A DNA stretch of 64,000 bases from Bacillus multifaciens. Its GTDB lineage: Bacteria; Bacillota; Bacilli; Bacillales; Bacillaceae_G. Shown here one piece after another: positions 42,711 through 51,133 of the stretch. Both the position numbers and the translations under genes were made by a program. The stretch covers positions 1-64,000 of the forward strand of contig NZ_JAVBXD010000013.1 of assembly GCF_030756675.1 (NCBI RefSeq), in the 5' to 3' direction. A model generated the notes under the pieces. The model was not told the origin of the DNA, did no database searches, and was given only the letters and a program-made list of their open reading frames with translations. The stretch's first letter is position 1. Every line of letters starts with the position of its first letter.

Positions 42711-45347
42711 ATGGTGAAACACTCGAAATTTTATAAACTGATGCTTGGTGTGGGACTTGTTACAATATCATGTAATGGGATGCACATTCAAGCAGAGACA
42801 AAAGAAACAACTGCGAAGAATGTATTACAGATGGAGCCGGTAGGAATACAGAAATCCGTTGATGAGATAGCGCACTCTTCGAATGTACAAGAAAATGCAT
42901 CCTTTACAAAACGGTTAAAGCTAGCAGATTTATCGCAGCGTCCACCGATGCCGAAAGAAAATACTAAACAGCTAGCTGAAGAAAGAAAATATTCAATGGC
43001 CGAATTAAATCAATTAAGCAATAAACAATTAACTGATCTTCTTGTTACGATTCAATGGTATCAAATTCCGGAATTATTTCAGTTTACGAATGATAGTTTG
43101 AAGTTTTATCAAGATGATAGCCGCATGCAAGCAATTATTGATAAACTAGCAGAACAAGGTCGAACGTATACGCAAGATGATTCAAAAGGAATTGAGACAT
43201 TAGGAGAAGCTTTACGTGCGGCATTTTATTTAGGTTTTTATCATGATGAATTAAGCAAACTAAATGAGCGTAGCTATCATGATAAATGTTTACCAGCTTT
43301 AAAAACGATTGCCAAAAATCCAAATTTCAAACTTGGCACATCGGAACAAAACAAAGTTGTTTCATTGTATGGAAAGCTAATTGGAAATGCATCAGCTGAT
43401 GCTGAAGTGATTCAATATGCAGGTAAAATCTTCAAACAATATAACGATAATCTTGCAACTTTCATTGAAGACTACACAAAAGGAAATGCTGTGTATGAAT
43501 TGATGAAAAATATTGATTTTGATGTTCAGACGTATATGTATGATACGGGCAAAGAACCAAAAGATACGATGTGGTATCGAAACATTGATAGTTTTATTAA
43601 TGAAATAAATCGTTTTGCATTAATTGGTACAGTAACAGATAAAAACGGATGGTTAATTAATAACGGAATTTACTATGCTGGCCGACTTGGTAAGCTTCAT
43701 AGTACACAGGCAATAGGACAGCAGGTTGTTACAAAAGCGATGCAGATTTATCCATATTTAGGACAGCAATATTTTGTTGCGTTAGAACAAATTACTACAA
43801 ATTATGGCGGAGTAGATGCGAACGGAAAAACAGTAAATTTAGATCAAATCCGAGAAGATGGTAAGAAGAAATATTTGCCTAAAACGTATACACTTGATGA
43901 CGGGGCAATCGTCTTGAAAGCGGGGGATAAAGTTAACGAAGACAAAATTAAACGTTTATACTGGGCGGCAAAAGAAGTACGATCTCAATTTTATCGTACA
44001 GTTGGTAGTGATAAGCCGCTCGAAAGTGGACATGCTGATGATGTGTTAACAATGGTGATTTATAATAGTCCGGATGAATATCAATTTAACCGTCAATTGT
44101 ACGGCTATGAAACGAATAATGGCGGAATTTACATTGAAGGAATTGGAACGTTCTTTACATATGAGCGTACACCACAGCAAAGTATTTATAGCTTAGAAGA
44201 ATTATTCCGTCATGAATTTACACACTATTTACAAGGCAGATACGAAGTTCCTGGATTATGGGGACAAGGAGACTTTTATCAAAATGAACGCTTAACCTGG
44301 TTTGAAGAAGGAAATGCGGAATTCTTTGCCGGATCAACACGATTAGATAGCGTTGTACCGCGAAAAAGTATAATTGGCGGATTATCCAATGATCCAGCGA
44401 AACGATATACGGCAGAGCAAACATTAAATGCAAAATACGGAACGTGGGATTTTTATAACTATTCGTTTGCATTGCAATCTTATATGTATAATAACCGTCC
44501 TGAAATGTTTGATAAAATACATGATTTAATTCGTACAAATGATACCTCAGGTTACGATGCGTATCGCTCTGTATTAAGTAAAGATAATCAATTAAATGCA
44601 GACTACCAATTTTATATGCAAATGTTGATTGATAATCGTGATAAGTATACAGTTCCACAAGTATCAGATGATTATTTAGCACAGCATGCTCCGAAAGCGA
44701 TTTCGGAGGTTGAAGCAGATATTACCAATGAAGCGAAGTTAAAAAATGTGAAAGTAACAAAGAATAAATCACAATTCTTTAACACATTTACACTACAAGG
44801 AACATATACAGGAAGTGCGTCAAAAGGAGAAAATGAGGACTGGAAAGCGATGAATCAAGCAACGAATGACATGCTGAAACATCTTTCCGAAAAAGAGTGG
44901 AGTGGATACAAAACATTGACTGCCTATTTCGTGAATTACCGCGTCAATTCAGCTGGACAAGTTGAATATGATGTTGTGTTTAGCGGAATAAATACGGAAG
45001 AAGATACTGCGGTAGAAAAAGAACCAAATAATACATTTGATAAAGCGAATCCACTGTCTTTAAATATATTATTACGAGGCAGCTTAAGTGATCAAGATCA
45101 AGTTGATCGGTTTGTTATTGATGTAAAAGATCCGAAAGATTTACAGATTACCGTTACGAATGAACAGAACCTTGGAATGAATTGGGTATTATATTCTGAA
45201 TTAGACTTAAATAATTATGCCGCATATGCAACAAAACGAGATGGAAATAAATTGCTTGGAAATTATAATGCGAAGCCAGGGAAATATTACTTAAGTGTAT
45301 ATAAATATAGCGGTGGAACAGGGAATTATACGGTAGAGGTAAAATAG
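42711..45347 (+). CDS. Secreted collagenase 3 (peptidase family M9), no PKD domain
   Basis: 878 residues. Signal peptide (about 1-26, ending IQAET), activator and peptidase units with HEFTH at 501-505 and Glu 533 (TWFEEGNAEFF), helper region, then directly the C-terminal pre-peptidase/collagen-binding domain (about 780-878, DQDQVDRFVIDVKDPKDLQI). The PKD module of the two other collagenases is absent. AAGAGG lies about 8 nt before ATG 42711. Unlike its paralogues, no PlcR box is seen upstream, so its control probably differs. The catalytic residues are intact. Confidence 0.92.
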   Translation: MVKHSKFYKLMLGVGLVTISCNGMHIQAETKETTAKNVLQMEPVGIQKSVDEIAHSSNVQENASFTKRLKLADLSQRPPMPKENTKQLAEERKYSMAELNQLSNKQLTDLLVTIQWYQIPELFQFTNDSLKFYQDDSRMQAIIDKLAEQGRTYTQDDSKGIETLGEALRAAFYLGFYHDELSKLNERSYHDKCLPALKTIAKNPNFKLGTSEQNKVVSLYGKLIGNASADAEVIQYAGKIFKQYNDNLATFIEDYTKGNAVYELMKNIDFDVQTYMYDTGKEPKDTMWYRNIDSFINEINRFALIGTVTDKNGWLINNGIYYAGRLGKLHSTQAIGQQVVTKAMQIYPYLGQQYFVALEQITTNYGGVDANGKTVNLDQIREDGKKKYLPKTYTLDDGAIVLKAGDKVNEDKIKRLYWAAKEVRSQFYRTVGSDKPLESGHADDVLTMVIYNSPDEYQFNRQLYGYETNNGGIYIEGIGTFFTYERTPQQSIYSLEELFRHEFTHYLQGRYEVPGLWGQGDFYQNERLTWFEEGNAEFFAGSTRLDSVVPRKSIIGGLSNDPAKRYTAEQTLNAKYGTWDFYNYSFALQSYMYNNRPEMFDKIHDLIRTNDTSGYDAYRSVLSKDNQLNADYQFYMQMLIDNRDKYTVPQVSDDYLAQHAPKAISEVEADITNEAKLKNVKVTKNKSQFFNTFTLQGTYTGSASKGENEDWKAMNQATNDMLKHLSEKEWSGYKTLTAYFVNYRVNSAGQVEYDVVFSGINTEEDTAVEKEPNNTFDKANPLSLNILLRGSLSDQDQVDRFVIDVKDPKDLQITVTNEQNLGMNWVLYSELDLNNYAAYATKRDGNKLLGNYNAKPGKYYLSVYKYSGGTGNYTVEVK

Positions 45348-45362
45348 TTGAATGTAACAGTT

Positions 45363-45411
45363 AAAAATCCCGCTACGGAGAAAAGATAGTTTCTCTGTGG
45401 CGGGATTTTAC
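45363..45411. terminator. Bidirectional terminator
   Basis: AAAATCCCGCTACGGAGAAA pairs with TTTCTCTGTGGCGGGATTTT (one mismatch or wobble) around AGATAG; it separates collagenase 3 from the convergent small gene. Confidence 0.85.
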
Positions 45412-45737
45412 ATTGTATCCTCATCGTATTCTGACAAATCATTATGTGATAACCAATTTTCGTAGAAATCATTTTTTGCTTTTTTTGAAAAAACAACAGC
45501 AGGAGTTTTATCTATTTCTTTGAGCAACTCTCTTGCTGTCGTTTCTCCAAAGTCTCTTATGTAGACTTTTTGATCTAATGGGAATTCCCATATCTTCCAA
45601 TTTGCTGCGTGTTCTTTTCCAACTGGATCCCGTAACCAGTAGAAGGCGATTTCTTTGTTGTAACTGACCACAACTTCATAATCATCTGTACCGATAGCAT
45701 AAGCTTTCAGTTCTTTCTCGTCTTTTCTTCTTTTCAT
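45408..45737 (-). CDS. Hypothetical protein
   Basis: 109 residues, soluble, no signal peptide, no Cys. The pattern KAYAIGTDDYEVVVSYNKEI and FYWLRDPVGKEHAANWKIWE suggests a small alpha/beta domain. I do not recognise the family. AGGAGGAG lies 6 nt before ATG 45737. Its end shares the terminator with collagenase 3, and a 20-21 bp periodic array lies just upstream of it. Confidence 0.55.
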   Translation of the reverse strand: MKRRKDEKELKAYAIGTDDYEVVVSYNKEIAFYWLRDPVGKEHAANWKIWEFPLDQKVYIRDFGETTARELLKEIDKTPAVVFSKKAKNDFYENWLSHNDLSEYDEDTM

Positions 45738-45773
45738 GTGCTCCTCCTCTAGTTAATTTGAAGTCAGCCTTTT

Positions 45774-45893
45774 TTCCGTTATCGACCGTTTTTTGCAATA
45801 TATCGGCGCTTTTCACAATATATCGACCGCTCTTTAGAATATATCGGCGATTCGACACAATATAAAGACTCTTCGGCGATATTCGACATTTAA
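45774..45893 (+). repeat. 20-21 bp periodic array, copy 3
   Basis: TATCGACCGTTTTTTGCAA, TATATCGGCGCTTTTCACAA, TATATCGACCGCTCTTTAGA, ATATATCGGCGA, then end motif TTCGACACAATATAAAGACT and CTTCGGCGATATTCGACA. TATCG cores start at 45780, 45801, 45821 and 45842. Confidence 0.85.
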
Positions 45894-46059
45894 GTAGTCG
45901 ATTCGCTGACCTGAGTCATACTAAAAAGCTCTTAAATCATAAGAATTAACGGAAGTATGTGAAATAGTCCATCCCCTTTTTTGGTCAACCCCATTTTATC
46001 AAAATAGTGAAACAATAAGTGTTATAATAAAAAAGAAACAAATAGGGTGGGGAATAGTA

Positions 46060-46587
46060 ATGAAACAAGCTTTAGTTGTCATTGATATGCAGGAGATTTT
46101 CTTTCTTGAACCGCAAAACTTTTTATATGATAAAGAACGCGTAGTTGAAAATATCAACAAATTAATTACGAAAGCTCACGAAAAAAATATCCCAGTTATT
46201 TTCATTCAACATACGGATGCAGAGGAAACAGATGAAATGTTTGAAGGGAAAGATGGCTGGCAATTACATAAGGAGCTAGTGAAAACTTCCTCAGATAAAG
46301 TGATTCAAAAAACGAAATGGGATGCATTTTATCAAACAGAGCTATTAAACTACTTACAAGAAAAAGAAATTGAGCAAATTATTTTTGCAGGAGCTCAAAC
46401 AGAGTTTTGTTTAGATACTACAATTCGAGCTGCTTATAGCTTAGGATATCAAAATAACCTTCTTGCTAAAAATACACATAGTACAATAACGAGTGCAGTA
46501 TTAGAAGCAAAGCAAATTATTCAGCATCATGAAAACATTTGGAATAACCGATTTTTAAAAATTGTCGAATTGGATACAGTGCTGTAA
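46060..46587 (+). CDS. Isochorismatase-family cysteine hydrolase
   Basis: 175 residues. Catalytic triad pattern of the family: Asp in LVVIDMQEIFF (residue 9), Lys in VIQKTKWDAFYQTELL (about 87-89), and Cys in FAGAQTEFCLDTTIRAA (about 116). A generic amidase or isochorismatase-like hydrolase (nicotinamidase, N-carbamoylsarcosine and related); the substrate cannot be told. AGGGTGGGG lies 6-7 nt before ATG 46060. A strong terminator follows. Confidence 0.87.
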   Translation: MKQALVVIDMQEIFFLEPQNFLYDKERVVENINKLITKAHEKNIPVIFIQHTDAEETDEMFEGKDGWQLHKELVKTSSDKVIQKTKWDAFYQTELLNYLQEKEIEQIIFAGAQTEFCLDTTIRAAYSLGYQNNLLAKNTHSTITSAVLEAKQIIQHHENIWNNRFLKIVELDTVL

Positions 46588-46589
46588 AT

Positions 46590-46628
46590 AAAAGCTAGCA
46601 AACGATGTATTTGTTTGCTAGCTTTTTT
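46590..46628. terminator. Bidirectional terminator
   Basis: AAAAGCTAGCAAAC pairs with GTTTGCTAGCTTTT, followed by TTT. Confidence 0.85.
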
Positions 46629-46629
46629 G

Positions 46630-46812
46630 TTAACGAGTGATATACGTAATTGCAAAAATGACGATTAGCATTGCAATAAACCATAGATTATCACCGATAT
46701 CAAATTTCTTTTTATACTTTTCTTCTTTTAAACTGCGCACCTCATCTTTTAATTCAGTAACAGATGCCTTTAATTCGTTAATTTCTTGAGTTAACTTCGT
46801 CGTATTATCCAT
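46630..46812 (-). CDS. Small coiled-coil protein with C-terminal membrane anchor
   Basis: 60 residues. A heptad-rich helix (LTQEINELKASVTELKDEVR, then SLKEEKYKKK) is followed by one membrane helix (LWFIAMLIVIFAITYI). The layout suits a membrane-tethered assembly factor. Function unknown. It is last in a minus-strand run of four small genes (48180 to 46630). Confidence 0.6.
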   Translation of the reverse strand: MDNTTKLTQEINELKASVTELKDEVRSLKEEKYKKKFDIGDNLWFIAMLIVIFAITYITR

Positions 46813-46836
46813 TCTATTCTCTCTTTTCTTTTGTAT

Positions 46837-47238
46837 TTATCCTAAACTTCCACCTGGTAAAGAAATATGAAGATCATCCCCTATGCTTAACTGCCAGCCT
46901 TCAAAAAAGCTACTATCATGAAAAATATCTAAAAAGATATTTTCGTCAAATTCAATTGTTAAATCGGAAATGGGTGAAAAATGATGTACTTTTTGTACTT
47001 TCCGATTTCGTAGTAGTTTTTTTGCGATTTTACGAAATCTAGATCCATCCTGATTTGTAAGTTCATAGTCTGGTTTTCCTACTTGCACTTCACGAAGGTT
47101 TCTTATACGCCATGCACATTCTACTGTTAAGCATCCATCGTCAAATACGATGATAAGAGGAAGTTTTACTTCAGGGTTTATTTCTTTTACTGATTGACCA
47201 AGTAAATCTGAGAAATTGTACTCACTTATATTTTGCAT
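46837..47238 (-). CDS. Hypothetical protein, DUF6188-like
   Basis: 133 residues, soluble. It begins MQNISEYNFSDLLGQSVKEI, has an internal beta-rich part (LIIVFDDGCLTVECAWRIR) and ends DDLHISLPGGSLG. The pattern resembles small proteins found as antitoxin-like or immunity-type families in Bacillus, but this is a weak impression. AGGAGG lies 7-8 nt before ATG 47238. Confidence 0.5.
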   Translation of the reverse strand: MQNISEYNFSDLLGQSVKEINPEVKLPLIIVFDDGCLTVECAWRIRNLREVQVGKPDYELTNQDGSRFRKIAKKLLRNRKVQKVHHFSPISDLTIEFDENIFLDIFHDSSFFEGWQLSIGDDLHISLPGGSLG

Positions 47239-47267
47239 ACATAACCTCCTGTTCTAAGAAAGGGTTA

Positions 47268-47759
47268 TTAAAATATCCAATCGAAGGCAGTATACATACC
47301 AAGTAGAGCAAACAAAATGATTAATATAAACGCCGAGATGCATCCAAAAGGAATGAGCTTATCCTGCCACGTTTCTTCAGGTTCTTCGATCATTTTTTCT
47401 TTTACTTTTTTTTGAAGAGAAGATGCGATAGGTTCAGAACATAACTTTTGAATTATCTCGTTATCTCCTTTAAATTTTAAGGCTCTAACTATCTGTTTAG
47501 CGTCGTTTCTCATAGATTTTTCAAATAGAGAACACGCTTCAATCATCTCAGGTGTTTTCTGCTCTTCTAAGTACCAATATCGACCAGCCATTGCAGGGTG
47601 TTGTAATTTGTAATAGATATCTCCTAATTTCTTACGAAGGTCTAATGCATTAGGATAAGTCGAAATTAAACCATGTAGTCGATCTCTTGCTTTTCCTAAA
47701 TCATTATTTTGAATATCGTTTTCGATCTTTTTTAACGTTTTTTCAGGTATGTTGTTAAT
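47268..47759 (-). CDS. DUF6584-like membrane protein, apparent ATT start
   Basis: 163 residues. The coding signal runs continuously upstream of the first ATG (47591): IPEKTLKKIENDIQNNDLGK, ARDRLHGLISTYPNALDLRK and KLGDIYYKLQHPAMAGRYWY. No ATG, GTG or TTG is available in frame; ATT at 47759-47757 lies 8 nt after AAAGGAGA, and the RBS overlaps the end of the preceding gene. The helical N-terminal part and GRYWYLEEQKTPEM match the DUF6584 family; one membrane helix (FGCISAFILIILFALLGMY) is near the end. Function unknown. Confidence 0.7.
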   Translation of the reverse strand: MNNIPEKTLKKIENDIQNNDLGKARDRLHGLISTYPNALDLRKKLGDIYYKLQHPAMAGRYWYLEEQKTPEMIEACSLFEKSMRNDAKQIVRALKFKGDNEIIQKLCSEPIASSLQKKVKEKMIEEPEETWQDKLIPFGCISAFILIILFALLGMYTAFDWIF

Positions 47760-47775
47760 GAGATAACTCTCCTTT

Positions 47776-48180
47776 TCATTTTACAAATTGCTTAGGATAT
47801 TCTCTTATATGGTTTTCATCATCACGCCAATCGTACGTTTCTTGTTTCGGAATATGTAAAGTTTGATTGCCGATTTTCACTGTAGTTTCATCAACCCATT
47901 CAACGAGTGGATCGTTATCTGGGTAATTCCAGTATATCGTTTTAGTAGAATTCGTTTTCAGATGGACTAATTCGCCTCTAACAGCGTCTGCACTTAATGA
48001 TCCGCCATCATGGAAATAAGTTTTCAGTTTATAATCTCCATTTGGGGATTCAATCGTTCGAATTAATTTTCCGGTTGGAACACCTTGCAAACTAAAAAAC
48101 TTCCAATATACAAAACAAGCTCCAACAATTAACGTAGAAAGTAATACAATTCCTACTTTTGTTTTCTTGATTTTATTCAT
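47776..48180 (-). CDS. DUF5412-family membrane-anchored protein
   Basis: 134 residues. An N-terminal membrane anchor (VGIVLLSTLIVGACFVYW) is followed by an extracytoplasmic domain with SPNGDYKLKTYFHDGGSLSA, DAVRGELVHLK and TIYWNYPDNDPLVEWVDETT, the pattern of the DUF5412 family. Role unknown. It heads the minus-strand cluster; the next gene's RBS begins at its stop codon, indicating co-translation. Confidence 0.75.
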   Translation of the reverse strand: MNKIKKTKVGIVLLSTLIVGACFVYWKFFSLQGVPTGKLIRTIESPNGDYKLKTYFHDGGSLSADAVRGELVHLKTNSTKTIYWNYPDNDPLVEWVDETTVKIGNQTLHIPKQETYDWRDDENHIREYPKQFVK

Positions 48181-48377
48181 TTGCTTCTCCCTTAAAAATG
48201 GTTATATGTATTTTATACCATTTTGTGGATAATTTCTATGTATGGTCAGGTGCCTGTGTTTTTAGAGGAAATCGCTTAGAAGGAAAGGAATTCGAAAATA
48301 TTTTTTATTTTTTTGTCACAAATAGCGAATTTATGGTTTCTTTATAGTAACAGTAGCTAATAAGGAGGAAGAAATGA

Positions 48378-48923
48378 GTGGAGGTGAAAGCTTCATTGTT
48401 AAATATATATGAACAAGATTCAGTTTCCAATATAGAGTTTCAAGATGTATTTAAAGAATATTATGCTCATGTTGTGAGACAAATTATGAGGATTGTGCGA
48501 GATCAAGCAATTGCTGAAGATTTAGCGCAGGAAGTATTTTTGCAATTATATCATACAGAATGGAAACAGATTGAAAGTTTATCAGCATGGCTTGCAAAGG
48601 CATCCATTTATGCAGCATATAACTATTTGCGATCTGAAAAAAGGCATCAAGCAAGAATCGAAAAAGAAGCAAATTATAAACAGTCAATTAGTAGTCCATC
48701 ATCGGAAGAACAATGTATTCAAAAAGAAGAAATTACTCGTGTACAAAGTACATTAAAAGAAATGGATGAACGTGAACGTACCCTCTTATTAATGAAGTTT
48801 TCTGGATTTCAATACAAAGAAATCGCGGAGGCTACTCATATGGAAGTATCCTCGGTTGGAACATTACTAGCACGTGCGAAAGCGAAATTTCGGAAGATGT
48901 ATAGAGGGATGAAGGAGGGGTAA
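48378..48923 (+). CDS. ECF-type RNA polymerase sigma factor
   Basis: 181 residues with sigma-70 region 2 (FQDVFKEYYAHVVRQIMRIV, DQAIAEDLAQEVFLQLY) and region 4 (LKEMDERERTLLLMKFSGFQ, YKEIAEATHMEVSSVGTLLA). The start is GTG 48378, 8-9 nt after AAGGAGGAA; an ATG 4 bp earlier is in another frame and yields only 12 codons, possibly a coupling mini-frame. It forms an operon with its anti-sigma factor (3-bp gap) and an ABC-2 transporter. The stress or signal and the promoter set are unknown. Confidence 0.9.
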   Translation: MEVKASLLNIYEQDSVSNIEFQDVFKEYYAHVVRQIMRIVRDQAIAEDLAQEVFLQLYHTEWKQIESLSAWLAKASIYAAYNYLRSEKRHQARIEKEANYKQSISSPSSEEQCIQKEEITRVQSTLKEMDERERTLLLMKFSGFQYKEIAEATHMEVSSVGTLLARAKAKFRKMYRGMKEG

Positions 48924-48926
48924 CAA

Positions 48927-50102
48927 ATGAAATGCCAAGATATTGGATTTATTCAGGCGTATTTAGATGGAGAATTAAACCGCGATGACAGAAAGCAATA
49001 TATTCAGCATCTTGACCAATGTAAAGCATGTCAACAGAAGTTAGAAGAGGTGAGCAAACTTAATCAATGGGAACAAGTGATATTGGATGATGAATTTGCA
49101 AACGTTAGTCAAGATATTGATATCAATGTTGATAAAGCTTGGAAAACCTTTGAACAAAATATCCGAACTCATAAAACAAAAGAAACAAACAGTGAAGAAA
49201 TTAAAAAGAAGGGAAGATGGCATAACATGAAGAAATCATCTAAACGTTGGATTACTGCAGCAGCAGCGGCGGCAGTTGTGTGTGTGTCTTTAACAGTTCC
49301 AGAAGTACGGGCAGGAGCAAGCAACTTGTTATCGATTTTTCGAGTAAAGGATGTGCAGTTCGTTCAACTTACCGATTCGGACTTACGTGAAATTGAAGGA
49401 TGGATCTCTAAAACGGAAGAAGGAGAGAAGTCCATTAAAGGAATTGGGAAAATAGGAATTAAAGATAATGGAAGCAAAAAAGATGCTCATTTTCAGTCAG
49501 AACAGCAAGCAAAAGAAGCTGGATATGCTGTTCCAAAAGTACCAAATGGATATCGTATAACGAGTGTGGATGCGAACCCGTCATTTATTATGCAATTTGA
49601 ACTCGATACAGAAAAAGCTAATAAGTTGTTGAAACAACTACAGAGTAATACGCAGTTTGAAAGTGCTTTGAATGGCAAGCAGTTTTCAATCACAGTTCCA
49701 GAATCAGTACGTACACAAATAGAAGTTGAGGGTAATCGAACATCAAGCGCTTTTTCTTATAATGTGATTGATGCACCAAAAATTTCTGTTCCAGAAGGTG
49801 TAGATGTTGCGAAATTACAAAAAACAGTTTTAGAGCTTCCGATTATTCCTGGAAATGTGAAAACGCAACTTGCAGGTATTCAAGATTGGACACATACATT
49901 GCCGATTCCTTATGTAGCAAAAGATGCAAAAGTATCAGAGACAAAGGTTCAAGGAGTAAAGGCCGTTTTATATAATACAGAATATGAAAACGTGCTGATT
50001 TGGGAGAAAGACGGAAAAATGCACATGATCGAGCAACATAAAGAGCAGGGGAAAGATATGAATGCAAACGATCTTACTAAACTTGCAAATGAATTAAAAT
50101 AA
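48927..50102 (+). CDS. Membrane anti-sigma factor with zinc-finger domain
   Basis: 391 residues. The N-terminal zinc-finger anti-sigma domain is seen as QHLDQCKACQQKLEE (His and two Cys, about 28-42). One membrane helix (ITAAAAAAVVCVSLTV) lies around 107-122. The large external region (about 130-391) is DUF4367-like (KVPNGYRITSVDANPSF, NVLIWEKDGKMHMIEQHK). It would bind the sigma factor just upstream at the membrane and release it on a signal. AAGGAGGGG lies 6 nt before ATG 48927. Confidence 0.85.
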   Translation: MKCQDIGFIQAYLDGELNRDDRKQYIQHLDQCKACQQKLEEVSKLNQWEQVILDDEFANVSQDIDINVDKAWKTFEQNIRTHKTKETNSEEIKKKGRWHNMKKSSKRWITAAAAAAVVCVSLTVPEVRAGASNLLSIFRVKDVQFVQLTDSDLREIEGWISKTEEGEKSIKGIGKIGIKDNGSKKDAHFQSEQQAKEAGYAVPKVPNGYRITSVDANPSFIMQFELDTEKANKLLKQLQSNTQFESALNGKQFSITVPESVRTQIEVEGNRTSSAFSYNVIDAPKISVPEGVDVAKLQKTVLELPIIPGNVKTQLAGIQDWTHTLPIPYVAKDAKVSETKVQGVKAVLYNTEYENVLIWEKDGKMHMIEQHKEQGKDMNANDLTKLANELK

Positions 50103-50160
50103 TGATTGGACAAGAGCGGCTCCGCAAAAAGGGGCGGCTCTGTTCCTGTATGGAGCGGAG
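50103..50160 (+). promoter_or_regulatory. Intercistronic hairpin before the ABC genes
   Basis: AGAGCGGCTCC pairs with GGGGCGGCTCT around GCAAAAA (50113-50141); no T run follows. It is more likely an mRNA stability or attenuation element than a terminator. Confidence 0.5.
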
Positions 50161-50167
50161 GTAAAAC

Positions 50168-51133
50168 ATGAACGAAGACTGGATTATTCAAACAAAGAAC
50201 TTAACAAAACAATATAACGGAAAAGGCGGTATCCGTAACATTTCATTAGACGTTCCGCGCGGTACTGTATTCGGATTTATAGGTCCGAACGGTGCCGGAA
50301 AAAGTACGTTTGTGCGAACGATGCTTGGATTGATTCATCCGGATTCTGGAACGGCGCAAATGCTAGGACAGCCGATTGGGACAATTGAATCAAAACGACG
50401 CATTGGCTATTTACCTGAGCTGTTTCGCTATCCAGATTGGCTGACTGGTTGGCAGTTACTTGAAACGCATGCGAAATTATGCGATCTTCCTTTTCGGGAG
50501 CGGAAAGCAAAAATGAATGAGGTTATTGAAAAGGTAGGTCTAAAGGGAAGGGAGAAAGAAAAAATTCGCGGTTATTCAAAAGGAATGCAGCAGCGTATCG
50601 GGCTTGCTTGTGCCCTGCTTTCTGATCCTGAATTGATTTTCTTAGATGAGCCAACATCAGCACTTGATCCAATCGGGCGAAAAGAAGTGCGTCATTTAAT
50701 GGAAGAGCTTCGTGACCAAGGGAAAACAGTATTTTTGAACAGCCATCTATTAAATGAAATTGAACATGTATGTGATCACGTGGCGATTATTAATAAAGGA
50801 GAGCTAATTGTCCAAGGAGATTGGCGCTCATTGATGATGATTCAAACGGAAGTTGAAGTAACACTCGGTGAGAAGAGCGAATTATTTTTTAAACAACTGC
50901 CTTCGTTTATTAAAAATGTAAGGAAGATAGAAGAACGTGAAAATCGTAAACGTTGGATTATAACGCTGCAACAAGAAAATGACATTCCTAGATTGTTAGA
51001 AGCATTTGTAGCACTACACATTCCTGTGTATCAGTTAAATCCGGTTCACCCGCATTTGGAAGATGTGTTTATGTACTGGGTAAATAAGAAAGAGGGGACG
51101 CAGCATGTGGACAATCGCCAAGTTATCATTTAA
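50168..51133 (+). CDS. ABC-2 type transporter ATP-binding protein
   Basis: 321 residues. Walker A GPNGAGKSTFVR (about 38-49), signature YSKGMQQRIGLACALL (about 138) and Walker B ELIFLDEPTSALDP. A C-terminal extension of about 100 residues (EVEVTLGEKSELFFKQL onward) is typical of the drug/lipid export type. The permease starts within its last 29 bp. AGCGGAGG lies 7 nt before ATG 50168. Being in the sigma/anti-sigma operon suggests envelope stress or export under that sigma factor (inference). Confidence 0.9.
   Translation: MNEDWIIQTKNLTKQYNGKGGIRNISLDVPRGTVFGFIGPNGAGKSTFVRTMLGLIHPDSGTAQMLGQPIGTIESKRRIGYLPELFRYPDWLTGWQLLETHAKLCDLPFRERKAKMNEVIEKVGLKGREKEKIRGYSKGMQQRIGLACALLSDPELIFLDEPTSALDPIGRKEVRHLMEELRDQGKTVFLNSHLLNEIEHVCDHVAIINKGELIVQGDWRSLMMIQTEVEVTLGEKSELFFKQLPSFIKNVRKIEERENRKRWIITLQQENDIPRLLEAFVALHIPVYQLNPVHPHLEDVFMYWVNKKEGTQHVDNRQVII

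Noticed and set aside
45363-45411. The TCCCGCTA hairpin after collagenase 3 as a family B copy
   Set aside because: It shares only the TCCCGCTA start and lacks TTTAT flanks and the TTTCAC end; treated as a plain terminator.
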